Positions 1-5,533 of a DNA stretch of 10,013 nt are shown piece by piece (the first letter of the stretch is position 1; each line of letters starts with the position of its first letter). The notes under the pieces were generated by a model. It saw nothing but the letters and a program-made list of their open reading frames with translations, ran no database searches and was not told the DNA's origin. The position numbers and the translations under genes were made by a program. This stretch comes from an uncultured Clostridia bacterium (GTDB taxonomy: Bacteria; Bacillota; Clostridia; Acetivibrionales; CALMWN01): assembly GCA_937873555.1 (NCBI GenBank), contig CALMWN010000455.1, positions 1 to 10,013 of the forward strand, in the 5' to 3' direction.

Positions 1-43
1 AATGGAATTTGTCAAAAAAAGTTAAAAGCATTGGCTTATCGAA

Positions 44-129
44 ATAGAGCAGGCGATGCATTTGAGTTTCAAATGTGTGGGGCTGGGCCGGTTTCTCCGG
101 CAGCGGGATAAAAATACCTGTGGGACTAT
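44..129 (+). promoter_or_regulatory. NiCo (czcD-type) riboswitch aptamer, copy 1
   Basis: Seen: the conserved blocks GAGCAGGCGATG, GGCTGGGCCGG, CCGGCAGCGGG and CTGTGGGAC occur in order and fold as a four-way junction. P1 is ATAG 44-47 with CTAT 126-129. P2 is 59-65 with 69-75. P3 is GCCGG 87-91 with CCGGC 97-101. P4 is CGGG 104-107 with CCTG 117-120. Known: this block order is the NiCo riboswitch, which senses Co2+ and Ni2+ and sits upstream of CDF exporters in clostridia. Here it precedes a CDF gene, and a second copy with compensatory changes precedes the paralogue. Inferred: an ON switch, because the P4 and P1 3' strands are also the 5' strand of the terminator at 111-165. The assignment was made by eye from remembered motifs. 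Confidence 0.88.
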
Positions 130-165
130 AATAACTTATGATTATAGCGCCACAGGTATTTTTTT
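111..165 (+). terminator. Riboswitch-controlled rho-independent terminator, copy 1
   Basis: AATACCTGTGG (113-123) pairs with CCACAGGTATT (150-160), and CTATAAT (126-132) pairs with ATTATAG (141-147). A 2x2 internal loop (GA/CG) separates the helices, the apical loop has 8 nt, and the stem ends in a run of seven T (159-165). The 5' arm overlaps the aptamer P4 and P1 3' strands, so aptamer and terminator are mutually exclusive. The terminator lies 57 nt before the CDF start codon. Confidence 0.88.
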
Positions 166-222
166 ATATCTTTAAAGCTTGAGTGAAAACCAGTTCGACC
201 TATATAGTAAAGGATGGGATAA

Positions 223-1125
223 ATGAATAACGTAAAAAACAGCAAAAAGGAAAGAATTGCGATAATATCAGTAGCTTCCAACCTGGCGCTGATAATTATG
301 AAAATAATAGCAGGTATTTTAAGCGGATCTGTAAGTATAATTTCTGAAGCTATCCATTCAAGCGTGGACATGGTGGCTTCATTAATTGCCCTGATTTCAG
401 TAAAACTGTCTTCAAAGCCTGCAGATAAAAAGCATCCCTATGGCCATGGAAAAATTGAAAACATCTCTGGAGTTATAGAAGGCGTTCTGATATTCATCGC
501 GGCATATTTGATAATAAAGGAAGCTATAGATAAAATCCTGCATCCTACAGATATAGATGATACACTGATAGGTATAGGTGTTATGATCATTTCTGCTGTA
601 GTGAACGCTGTTGTAGCAAAATTCCAGTATAAAATCGCCAGGGCTGAAGACTCTGTCGCTCTTGAGGCGGATGCACTGCATCATAAGACTGATGTATATA
701 CCTCTCTGGGAGTCGGGCTGGGACTTTTGCTTATAAAACTCACCGGAATAGATGTGCTGGACCCCATAGTCGCCATACTGGTTGCATTATTGATAATAAA
801 GGAGTCGTGGGTGCTTTGCAGGCATGCGCTCAACCCACTTCTCGACATGAAGCTGCCCGACGAAGAGGAAGGTAAAATAGAGGAAATAATGAATTGTTAC
901 AAGGATGAAATAATTGATTACCATATGCTCAAAACAAGAAAATCAGGTCATATGAAATATATAGAATTTCACATGACCGTGAGTGCCGAACTTACCGTCA
1001 GGGAATCACACGATTTATGTGAGCGTATTGAAAAGGCTCTCGAGGAAGCACTTGCAAACACAAGCGTCAGTATACATATAGAGCCGGGAACCCCGGTTGA
1101 AAGTGCAATAACCGTTGGAGATTAA
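223..1125 (+). CDS. CDF-family divalent cation exporter, copy 1 (Ni/Co efflux predicted)
   Basis: A 300-residue inner-membrane cation diffusion facilitator, expected to export divalent metal in exchange for protons. Six hydrophobic segments occupy about residues 10-200, followed by a cytoplasmic domain from about 205 to 287. The transport site reads H45, D49, H153, D157 (HDHD type) in the same relative positions as the E. coli YiiP site. The loop PADKKHPYGHG supplies D68, H71 and H75. The tail has His-rich metal positions (H234, H250, H285 in HIEP). The start is ATG at 223 with AGGATGGG just upstream. A NiCo riboswitch and its terminator precede the gene, pointing to Ni2+/Co2+ as inducers; that these are also the substrates is inferred, and Zn, Cd or Mn is not excluded. 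It converges with a clear paralogue that ends 24 nt away. A czcD-like name would be reasonable, but the protein alone does not fix specificity. Confidence 0.93.
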   Translation: MNNVKNSKKERIAIISVASNLALIIMKIIAGILSGSVSIISEAIHSSVDMVASLIALISVKLSSKPADKKHPYGHGKIENISGVIEGVLIFIAAYLIIKEAIDKILHPTDIDDTLIGIGVMIISAVVNAVVAKFQYKIARAEDSVALEADALHHKTDVYTSLGVGLGLLLIKLTGIDVLDPIVAILVALLIIKESWVLCRHALNPLLDMKLPDEEEGKIEEIMNCYKDEIIDYHMLKTRKSGHMKYIEFHMTVSAELTVRESHDLCERIEKALEEALANTSVSIHIEPGTPVESAITVGD

Positions 1126-1149
1126 TGAAACAATGCAATACGGATTTCC

Positions 1150-2022
1150 TTATAACCGCCCCGGCTCAATGTGGATGTTGATATTTATATTCTTGATACG
1201 CTCCTCTAGATCCCTTTCTATCCTGTCACTCAAATCATGAGCTGCTTTCACATTCAACTCTTCGTTGACGGTCATATGAAAGTCAATATACCTTATATGC
1301 CCGGATTTCCTGGTTTTCAGCATATGAAAATCTATAATTTCCGGTTTATAATTTTCAATTATATCCATTATTTCCTGCACCTCATCTTCCGGAAGCCTGC
1401 TGTCAAGCAACGGACTGAAGGCGGTACTGCATAGCTCCCAGGATTCTTTTATTATCAGAAGTGCTACCATTATCGCAACAATCGGGTCCAGTAAAACCAT
1501 GCCTGTCAGTTTTATCAGCAAAAGCCCTACCCCTACTCCTACCGAGGTGTATACATCCGTTTTCAGGTGAAGCGCATCAGCCTCCAGTGCCACTGAGTCC
1601 TCTTCACGTGAGACCTTGTACAGAATCCTCGATACTATGAAATTGGCAACGGCTGATACTGCCATTACCCCTATTGCTACGGCAGCCTCTTCAATATGTG
1701 AAGGATATAGGATTTTCTTCACGGCTTCCTTTATTATGAGAAAAGCCGCAACAAATATCAATAAGCCTTCTGTCACTCCCGAGATATTTTCAATTTTGCC
1801 GTGCCCGTATTGATGCTTTTCATCTGCCGGCTTTGATGAAAGCCTTACGGAGAAAAATGCAATGACTGCGGCTGCAAGATCCATTCCGGAGTGTATGGCC
1901 TCGGATATTATACTTACAGATCCGCTTAAGATTCCTGCGATAACCTTCAGTATGATAAGTATTGTGTTGGAAAATACAGATAATGCTGCTACCTTTACTT
2001 TTCTATTTTTGAATGGCATCAT
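1150..2022 (-). CDS. CDF-family divalent cation exporter, copy 2 (Ni/Co efflux predicted)
   Basis: A 290-residue CDF exporter and clear paralogue of the converging gene. Long stretches are identical, including GILSGSVSIISEAIHS, GHGKIENISGV, DSVALEADALH and MLKTRKSGH. The transport site is conserved as H44, D48, H152, D156, and the loop site as D67, H70, H74 (PADEKHQYGHG). The cytoplasmic tail ends at HIEPGRL, about ten residues shorter than the other copy. The start is ATG at 2022 (a second ATG follows at once) with AAGGG about 7 nt upstream. Its leader carries its own NiCo riboswitch and terminator, with a strong promoter further upstream. Only 24 nt separate the two stop codons and no terminator is visible there, so the transcripts probably overlap. 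Differences lie mainly in TM3-4 and the C-terminal helices; whether metal preference differs cannot be told. Confidence 0.93.
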   Translation of the reverse strand: MMPFKNRKVKVAALSVFSNTILIILKVIAGILSGSVSIISEAIHSGMDLAAAVIAFFSVRLSSKPADEKHQYGHGKIENISGVTEGLLIFVAAFLIIKEAVKKILYPSHIEEAAVAIGVMAVSAVANFIVSRILYKVSREEDSVALEADALHLKTDVYTSVGVGVGLLLIKLTGMVLLDPIVAIMVALLIIKESWELCSTAFSPLLDSRLPEDEVQEIMDIIENYKPEIIDFHMLKTRKSGHIRYIDFHMTVNEELNVKAAHDLSDRIERDLEERIKNININIHIEPGRL

Positions 2023-2052
2023 ATCATCCCTTCATATTACCATATTTAGACG

Positions 2053-2105
2053 AAAAAAATACCTGTGGCACTACAATTAAAAAATTATAGTCCCACAGGT
2101 ATTTT
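2053..2105 (-). terminator. Riboswitch-controlled rho-independent terminator, copy 2
   Basis: Read on the minus strand, TACCTGTGG (2101-2093) pairs with CCACAGGTA (2068-2060), and CTATAATT (2090-2083) pairs with AATTGTAG (2078-2071) with one G-U wobble. The loop is 4 nt and the stem is followed by seven T (2059-2053). The layout matches copy 1, including the 2x2 internal loop, and its 5' arm overlaps the aptamer 3' strand. Confidence 0.88.
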
Positions 2106-2166
2106 CCCGCTGCCGGTTATCCGGCCCAGCCCCACACGCTTGATTCAAGCGCATCGCCTGCTCTAA
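2087..2166 (-). promoter_or_regulatory. NiCo (czcD-type) riboswitch aptamer, copy 2
   Basis: On the minus strand the same blocks appear as in copy 1: GAGCAGGCGATG, GGCTGGGCCGG, CCGGCAGCGGG and CTGTGGGAC. The P2 stem is CGCTTGA/TCAAGCG, where copy 1 has CATTTGA/TCAAATG. Two base pairs have changed on both sides (A-T to G-C and T-A to C-G), so the helix itself is conserved. The P3 loop differs (GATAA instead of GTTTCT). P1 is weaker here (TTAG with CTAT, one mismatch). The aptamer sits between a strong promoter and the terminator ahead of the minus-strand CDF gene. It probably acts as a metal-activated antiterminating switch. Confidence 0.88.
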
Positions 2167-2184
2167 TTAAATATTTATATCATT

Positions 2185-2213
2185 AATATATGATAGATTG
2201 CCCAAAATGTCAA
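2185..2213 (-). promoter_or_regulatory. Sigma-A promoter for riboswitch/CDF copy 2
   Basis: On the minus strand, TTGACA (2213-2208) and TATATT (2190-2185) are separated by exactly 17 nt. The -35 is a perfect consensus. A start near 2178 would put the aptamer about 12 nt into the transcript. The matching promoter for copy 1 would fall at or beyond the left edge of the window. Confidence 0.75.
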
Positions 2214-2260
2214 TGCTTATAAGTAAAATAATGTAAATCCCCGAAAAACCCTCCTGGTAA

Positions 2261-2307
2261 ATAAGGCATGTTCCAAATAACCGTATGGTATTTAAAACAT
2301 GCCTTAT
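2261..2307. repeat. Long imperfect hairpin downstream of araD
   Basis: ATAAGGCATGTT (2261-2272) is the exact reverse complement of 2296-2307. Inside it, AAATA (2275-2279) pairs with TATTT (2289-2293), and CC/GG closes a 4-nt loop. It lies 38 nt past the araD stop and before the promoter of the CDF copy 2 unit. A terminator for the arabinose operon is the obvious role, but no T-run follows the stem on either strand, so it could instead be an mRNA-stabilising or processing structure. Confidence 0.45.
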
Positions 2308-2344
2308 AGATAATCAGAAGTTTTTCGCCTGATTGCTGGTACTC

Positions 2345-3040
2345 CTATAAGCCTTTTTGCCCATAGTAGGCATTTTTACCATGCTTCCTCAGGAAATGCT
2401 TATCGAGCAGCACCTGATCCATAGGAGGTATTCCCTCCGACAATAAGCAGGTATGGTAAGCCATCATTGCGACCTCCTCCAGCACCACTGCATTATGTAC
2501 TGCCTCCTGAGGATCTTTGCCCCAGCTGAACGGTCCATGGTTATTGACGAGGACAGCCGGTACAAAAACAGGATTTTCACCTTTAAAGGTTTCAACAATC
2601 ACATTTCCCGTCTGCTTTTCATATTCCTCCTCAATTTCCTGTGCCGTCATCTTTCTTGTACAGGGTATGCTACCATAAAAATAGTCAGCATGTGTGGTTC
2701 CCAATGCAGGTATGGATTTACCGGCCTGTGCCCATATGGTCGCCCATCTCGAATGTGTATGAACCACTCCTCCCACTTCCTTGAAATTCCTATAAAGCAC
2801 AAGATGTGTAGGTGTATCGGAAGATGGATTCAGTTTGCCTTCCACCTGATTTCCATCAAGGTCCAGCACAACCAGGTGTTCAAGCTTGAGCTTGTCGTAA
2901 GGAATGCCGCTGGGCTTTATCACAACAAGATTATTCTCCCGGTCAATCCCGCTGACATTTCCCCATGTATAAGTCACCAGACCTTTGGCAGGCAGCTCCA
3001 GATTAGCCTCCAGTACAAATTCTTTCAATTCTTTCAGCAT
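2345..3040 (-). CDS. araD: L-ribulose-5-phosphate 4-epimerase
   Basis: A 231-residue class II aldolase/epimerase that converts L-ribulose 5-phosphate to D-xylulose 5-phosphate, the last step of L-arabinose entry into the pentose phosphate pathway. The Zn2+ ligands H94 and H96 (VVHTHS) and H168 (NNHGP) are present. So are the phosphate-binding GNVSG and KPSG segments, D75 (SSDTPTH), D119 (HADYF) and the C-terminal tyrosine Y226, which match catalytic positions known in E. coli AraD. The length is normal for the family. The start is ATG at 3040 with AAAGGAG 7 nt upstream, lying in the 22-nt gap after araR. It is the last gene of the isomerase-araR-araD operon. L-fuculose-phosphate aldolase is related, but overall similarity and context favour AraD. 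Confidence 0.95.
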   Translation of the reverse strand: MLKELKEFVLEANLELPAKGLVTYTWGNVSGIDRENNLVVIKPSGIPYDKLKLEHLVVLDLDGNQVEGKLNPSSDTPTHLVLYRNFKEVGGVVHTHSRWATIWAQAGKSIPALGTTHADYFYGSIPCTRKMTAQEIEEEYEKQTGNVIVETFKGENPVFVPAVLVNNHGPFSWGKDPQEAVHNAVVLEEVAMMAYHTCLLSEGIPPMDQVLLDKHFLRKHGKNAYYGQKGL

Positions 3041-3062
3041 GTTCTTACTCCTTTGATATTTT

Positions 3063-3899
3063 TCATAATTCCCCTATCCGTCCCCCGATTTTCCTTGTAC
3101 TTTCCCTGACAATCAGTTGCGGCTGCATTTTTACACTGTGATTGACATTGCGCTTGTCAATCATTTTTATAATAAACGTTGCCGCCTCTTTACCCAGCTT
3201 CTCCTTTGGATGCGCGATTGTTGTAAGCTTTACCTCCGAAGCTATGGCAAGTTGTGAATCATCGAATTTGAATACACCGCCTATCCTGCTGTGTCCAAAA
3301 TCCATCAGATGTCTGGTTGCCATGTAGCCTGCATTGAGATCATCTTCAACGACGTAAGGATAATTCAGTTCCTTGTAGCATCCATGTATGAAGAGTACCG
3401 GTACCCCGTTTTTGTGCAGTTCTTTATACAAACCGATATTGGGATTTGGCAGTGCACTTTTTGTAGGTTCGACAATCAAGCCGGACAAATTCTGCTTTTG
3501 AAAATTTTCCAGGCAGAGCTTTTCCTTGTCATGTTGGTTGTACGTACAACCAAGGACTATATTATAGTTGTTTATGGAAAGAACTCCATCTATACCCCGG
3601 ATAATAGCAGGAAAGATATAATCATTCAGGTACGTGGTAATAACCCCTATCGTCCTTATTGTATCGGCTTTCTTCTCTGGCTTTTGATTGACAAAGGTAC
3701 CCTTCCCGTGTGTCCTGTAAAGCCAGCCCTCACTGACCAGTTCGCCTATTGCCTGCCTCACTGTATGTCTGCTTATCCCGAATTTAGCTGATAATTCATT
3801 CTTCGAGCTTATCTTTTCTCCCGGCTTCAACTGCCGGGATTCTATCGTTCCTGCGATATAATCCTTTAGCATTTGGTACTTCGGTTTTTCGATACTCAT
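3063..3899 (-). CDS. araR: AraR-type GntR/LacI arabinose repressor with internal in-frame deletion
   Basis: A chimeric repressor with an N-terminal GntR-type winged helix-turn-helix (about residues 5-70; SRHTVRQAIGEL, then GKGTFV) and a LacI/GalR-type sugar-binding domain from about 82. At 278 residues it is far shorter than B. subtilis AraR (about 360). The sequence follows AraR to GGVFK (residue 211) and then jumps to FDDSQLAIASEVKL, which in AraR lies near the C-terminus. The part normally between 'FKADD' and 'GYDDS', about 85-90 residues with effector-binding and inter-lobe segments, is missing. DNA binding is probably kept; arabinose sensing is doubtful. The start chosen is ATG at 3899, 34 nt after the isomerase stop, because family similarity begins there; its GGGG ribosome binding site is weak and 12 nt away. 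An in-frame ATG at 3923 is possible, and an upstream one at 4004 lies within the isomerase gene. A palindromic operator lies inside the gene. Confidence 0.85.
   Translation of the reverse strand: MSIEKPKYQMLKDYIAGTIESRQLKPGEKISSKNELSAKFGISRHTVRQAIGELVSEGWLYRTHGKGTFVNQKPEKKADTIRTIGVITTYLNDYIFPAIIRGIDGVLSINNYNIVLGCTYNQHDKEKLCLENFQKQNLSGLIVEPTKSALPNPNIGLYKELHKNGVPVLFIHGCYKELNYPYVVEDDLNAGYMATRHLMDFGHSRIGGVFKFDDSQLAIASEVKLTTIAHPKEKLGKEAATFIIKMIDKRNVNHSVKMQPQLIVRESTRKIGGRIGEL
3534..3553. promoter_or_regulatory. Intragenic AraR-like operator palindrome
   Basis: TTGGTTGTACGTACAACCAA is a perfect 20-bp palindrome whose central 12 bp, TTGTACGTACAA, are identical to the core of the operator upstream of the operon and to the known AraR consensus (ATTTGTACGTACAAAT in B. 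subtilis). It covers codons about 116-122 of araR. Binding would block elongation towards the end of araR and araD, or loop to the promoter operator 1931 bp away. Function is inferred; the palindrome is certain. Confidence 0.6.
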
Positions 3900-3933
3900 T
3901 TCAAATTCATACCCCGGTTTCATAAATTGTATT

Positions 3934-5415
3934 CTATTTGAAGGGGTTTTCATCAGGATACGGGATGGAAGCAGGCTGGTTGAAAGCAACATCCTTGATT
4001 CCAAGCATTTTCATAGCTGCATAAAGCACTTTTCCCGCATGTTTGAAAGCCACACCGGCGTGGTGCGGATATCTTTTTGCAATAAGCACATGCCTGTAGA
4101 ACCTGGCCATTTCTTTAACTGCAAAAACACCAATGCCTCCAAACGAGCAAGGGTCTACATCTATTACCTCCCCTTCAGCCACATAGCTTCTCAAGGAGCA
4201 GTCAGCCGTACTTTGAAGCCTGAACAGGGTAATATCCCCGGGTCTTATTATACCTTCAAGTGTCCCCCTTGTAATGTCAGGCTCTTTATCCGGCTCCAAA
4301 AGCCTGTGCATGATGAGCTGATATTTCATTGCGGCAGTTTTCATACAGCATTTGGGAGTATTGCCGCAGTGGAATCCCATAAAAAGGTCATTCAGTTTGT
4401 ATCCTTCAAAAAGTCCCTTGTTTTTGTCGTACATATCTTTCGGAACAGTATTGTTGATATCTAAAAGCGTAGCCGGAATACCGGTGGCACAAGTGATGGC
4501 ATACTCGCTCAAAGCCCCGTATATGTCGGTTTCACAAGCCACAGGAATACCTATTGAGGCCAGCCTTGAGTTGACATAGCATGGGACAAAACCAAATTGC
4601 GTCTGGAAAGCCGGCCAGCATTTATTGGCAAATACTGCATATTCCGATGCACCAAGGTTGTTTTCCATCCAGTCTTTCAATGTAAGCTCATACTGTGCAA
4701 GCTTTTGCAGTATCCCCGGATAACCATTGCCTGATTCGAGTTCACCGGCCATCTCTCTGATAAGTCCTGGAATTCTTTCATCTTTTGAATGCTTGTTGTA
4801 TGATTCGAAAAGATCCAGCTCGGAGTTTTCCATTATTTCGACTCCAAGGTCGAATAAAGGCTTTACTGGTGCATTGCAGGCAAGAAAATCCTGGGGTCTG
4901 GGTCCGAAGCTGAAAATTTTAAGTCTGGAAAGTCCAAGAATTACTCTGGAAATATCCTCAAATTCCGCTATCATTCCGGCAATTTCGTCAGGCGTTCCGA
5001 CTGGGTATTCCGGAATGTATGGGTTTAACCTTCTCAAAGCCAGATTGTAGGAAGCATTCAACATACCGCAGTAAGCATCGCCGCGTCCACCTATAAGATT
5101 GTCTTCAGTCTCTTCTGCTGCTGCAGCAAACATGACCGGACCGCTGAATTTCTGTGCAAGCATGGTTTCAGGACCTTCCGGCCCGAAGTTTCCAAGATAT
5201 ACAACCATTGCATTAACTTTTGCAGCCTTCAATTCATCTATGGCTTTTAATACATCCTTCTCATTTTCAACAGTCGTTAAAGTCTCGCTGATATCAATTC
5301 CCTTATCCTTACAGGCTTTAACAACTGCTTTTCTCCTGGTTTCACTGAGCTGTACCGGGAAACAGTCCCTGCTCACTGCTACAATTCCAAGCTTTACATT
5401 TGGAATGTTTGTCAT
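3934..5415 (-). CDS. L-fucose/L-arabinose isomerase family protein (predicted arabinose isomerase)
   Basis: A 493-residue sugar isomerase of the FucI/AraA fold, predicted to convert an aldose to the ketose as the first step of this operon. It is not a classical AraA; it belongs to a shorter relative of L-fucose isomerase (E. coli FucI has about 591 residues). Features include the N-terminal VKLGIVAVSRDCFP, YLGNFGPEG at 73-81, AAAEET at 98-103 and GRGDAYCGMLNASYNL at 110-125. Likely Mn2+ ligands are E295 (ACETDIYGALSE), D319 (LLDINN) and a late histidine such as H451 (RYPHH); H349 (GFHCGNT) is also conserved. With araR and araD as neighbours, L-arabinose to L-ribulose is the likely reaction; L-fucose or another aldose is possible. 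The start is ATG at 5415 with GAGGGGG 7 nt upstream. The promoter and operator lie directly ahead. Confidence 0.88.
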   Translation of the reverse strand: MTNIPNVKLGIVAVSRDCFPVQLSETRRKAVVKACKDKGIDISETLTTVENEKDVLKAIDELKAAKVNAMVVYLGNFGPEGPETMLAQKFSGPVMFAAAAEETEDNLIGGRGDAYCGMLNASYNLALRRLNPYIPEYPVGTPDEIAGMIAEFEDISRVILGLSRLKIFSFGPRPQDFLACNAPVKPLFDLGVEIMENSELDLFESYNKHSKDERIPGLIREMAGELESGNGYPGILQKLAQYELTLKDWMENNLGASEYAVFANKCWPAFQTQFGFVPCYVNSRLASIGIPVACETDIYGALSEYAITCATGIPATLLDINNTVPKDMYDKNKGLFEGYKLNDLFMGFHCGNTPKCCMKTAAMKYQLIMHRLLEPDKEPDITRGTLEGIIRPGDITLFRLQSTADCSLRSYVAEGEVIDVDPCSFGGIGVFAVKEMARFYRHVLIAKRYPHHAGVAFKHAGKVLYAAMKMLGIKDVAFNQPASIPYPDENPFK

Positions 5416-5451
5416 ATAATAACCCCCTCTGGAAATTTGGATTCTTTCATA

Positions 5452-5480
5452 ATTATACTATGACCCACTTGTACGTACAA
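5452..5480 (-). promoter_or_regulatory. Promoter of the arabinose operon
   Basis: On the minus strand, TTGTAC (5480-5475) and a perfect TATAAT (5457-5452) are exactly 17 nt apart. The -35 hexamer is part of the operator palindrome, so repressor binding would directly exclude RNA polymerase. The isomerase ATG follows 36 nt after the -10. Confidence 0.8.
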
Positions 5481-5482
5481 GT
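5467..5482. promoter_or_regulatory. AraR operator overlapping the operon promoter
   Basis: ACTTGTACGTACAAGT is a perfect 16-bp palindrome. It differs from the B. subtilis AraR consensus ATTTGTACGTACAAAT only at the second and fifteenth positions. It covers the -35 hexamer of the arabinose operon promoter, the usual placement for simple repression by AraR, which is encoded in the same operon (autoregulation). Confidence 0.85.
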
Positions 5483-5490
5483 ACTACTGA

Positions 5491-5526
5491 TAAAAAAGGA
5501 CTTGCAGATTCTGCAAGTCCTTTTTT
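5491..5526 (-). terminator. Rho-independent terminator after the kinase-like gene
   Basis: GGACTTGCAG (5498-5507) and CTGCAAGTCC (5511-5520) form a perfect 10-bp stem with a 3-nt loop, flanked by six A on one side and six T on the other. It lies 7 nt past the stop of the minus-strand gene at 5534. The symmetric A/T runs would let it work in both directions. It insulates the arabinose promoter, which starts only about 10 nt further on. Confidence 0.92.
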
Positions 5527-5533
5527 ATCTCAC

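Noticed and set aside
9..37. TTGTCA as -35 of a promoter for riboswitch copy 1
   Set aside because: No acceptable -10 lies 16-18 nt downstream (TGGCTT at 17), and by analogy with copy 2 the promoter would start at or beyond the left edge.
1126..1149. Bidirectional terminator between the convergent CDF genes
   Set aside because: The 24-nt gap holds no inverted repeat with T-runs; the CCGGG/CCCGG pairing nearby lies inside the copy 1 coding end and has no T-tract.
2453..3109. Plus-strand open frame of 218 codons opposite araD
   Set aside because: It is antisense to a clear araD gene with all catalytic residues, and its translation shows no recognisable domain.
3900..4004. Upstream in-frame start giving a 313-residue AraR
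   Set aside because: It would overlap the end of the isomerase gene by 71 nt, the added residues show no AraR similarity, and no ribosome binding site is visible at 4004. The family sequence begins at the ATG at 3899.
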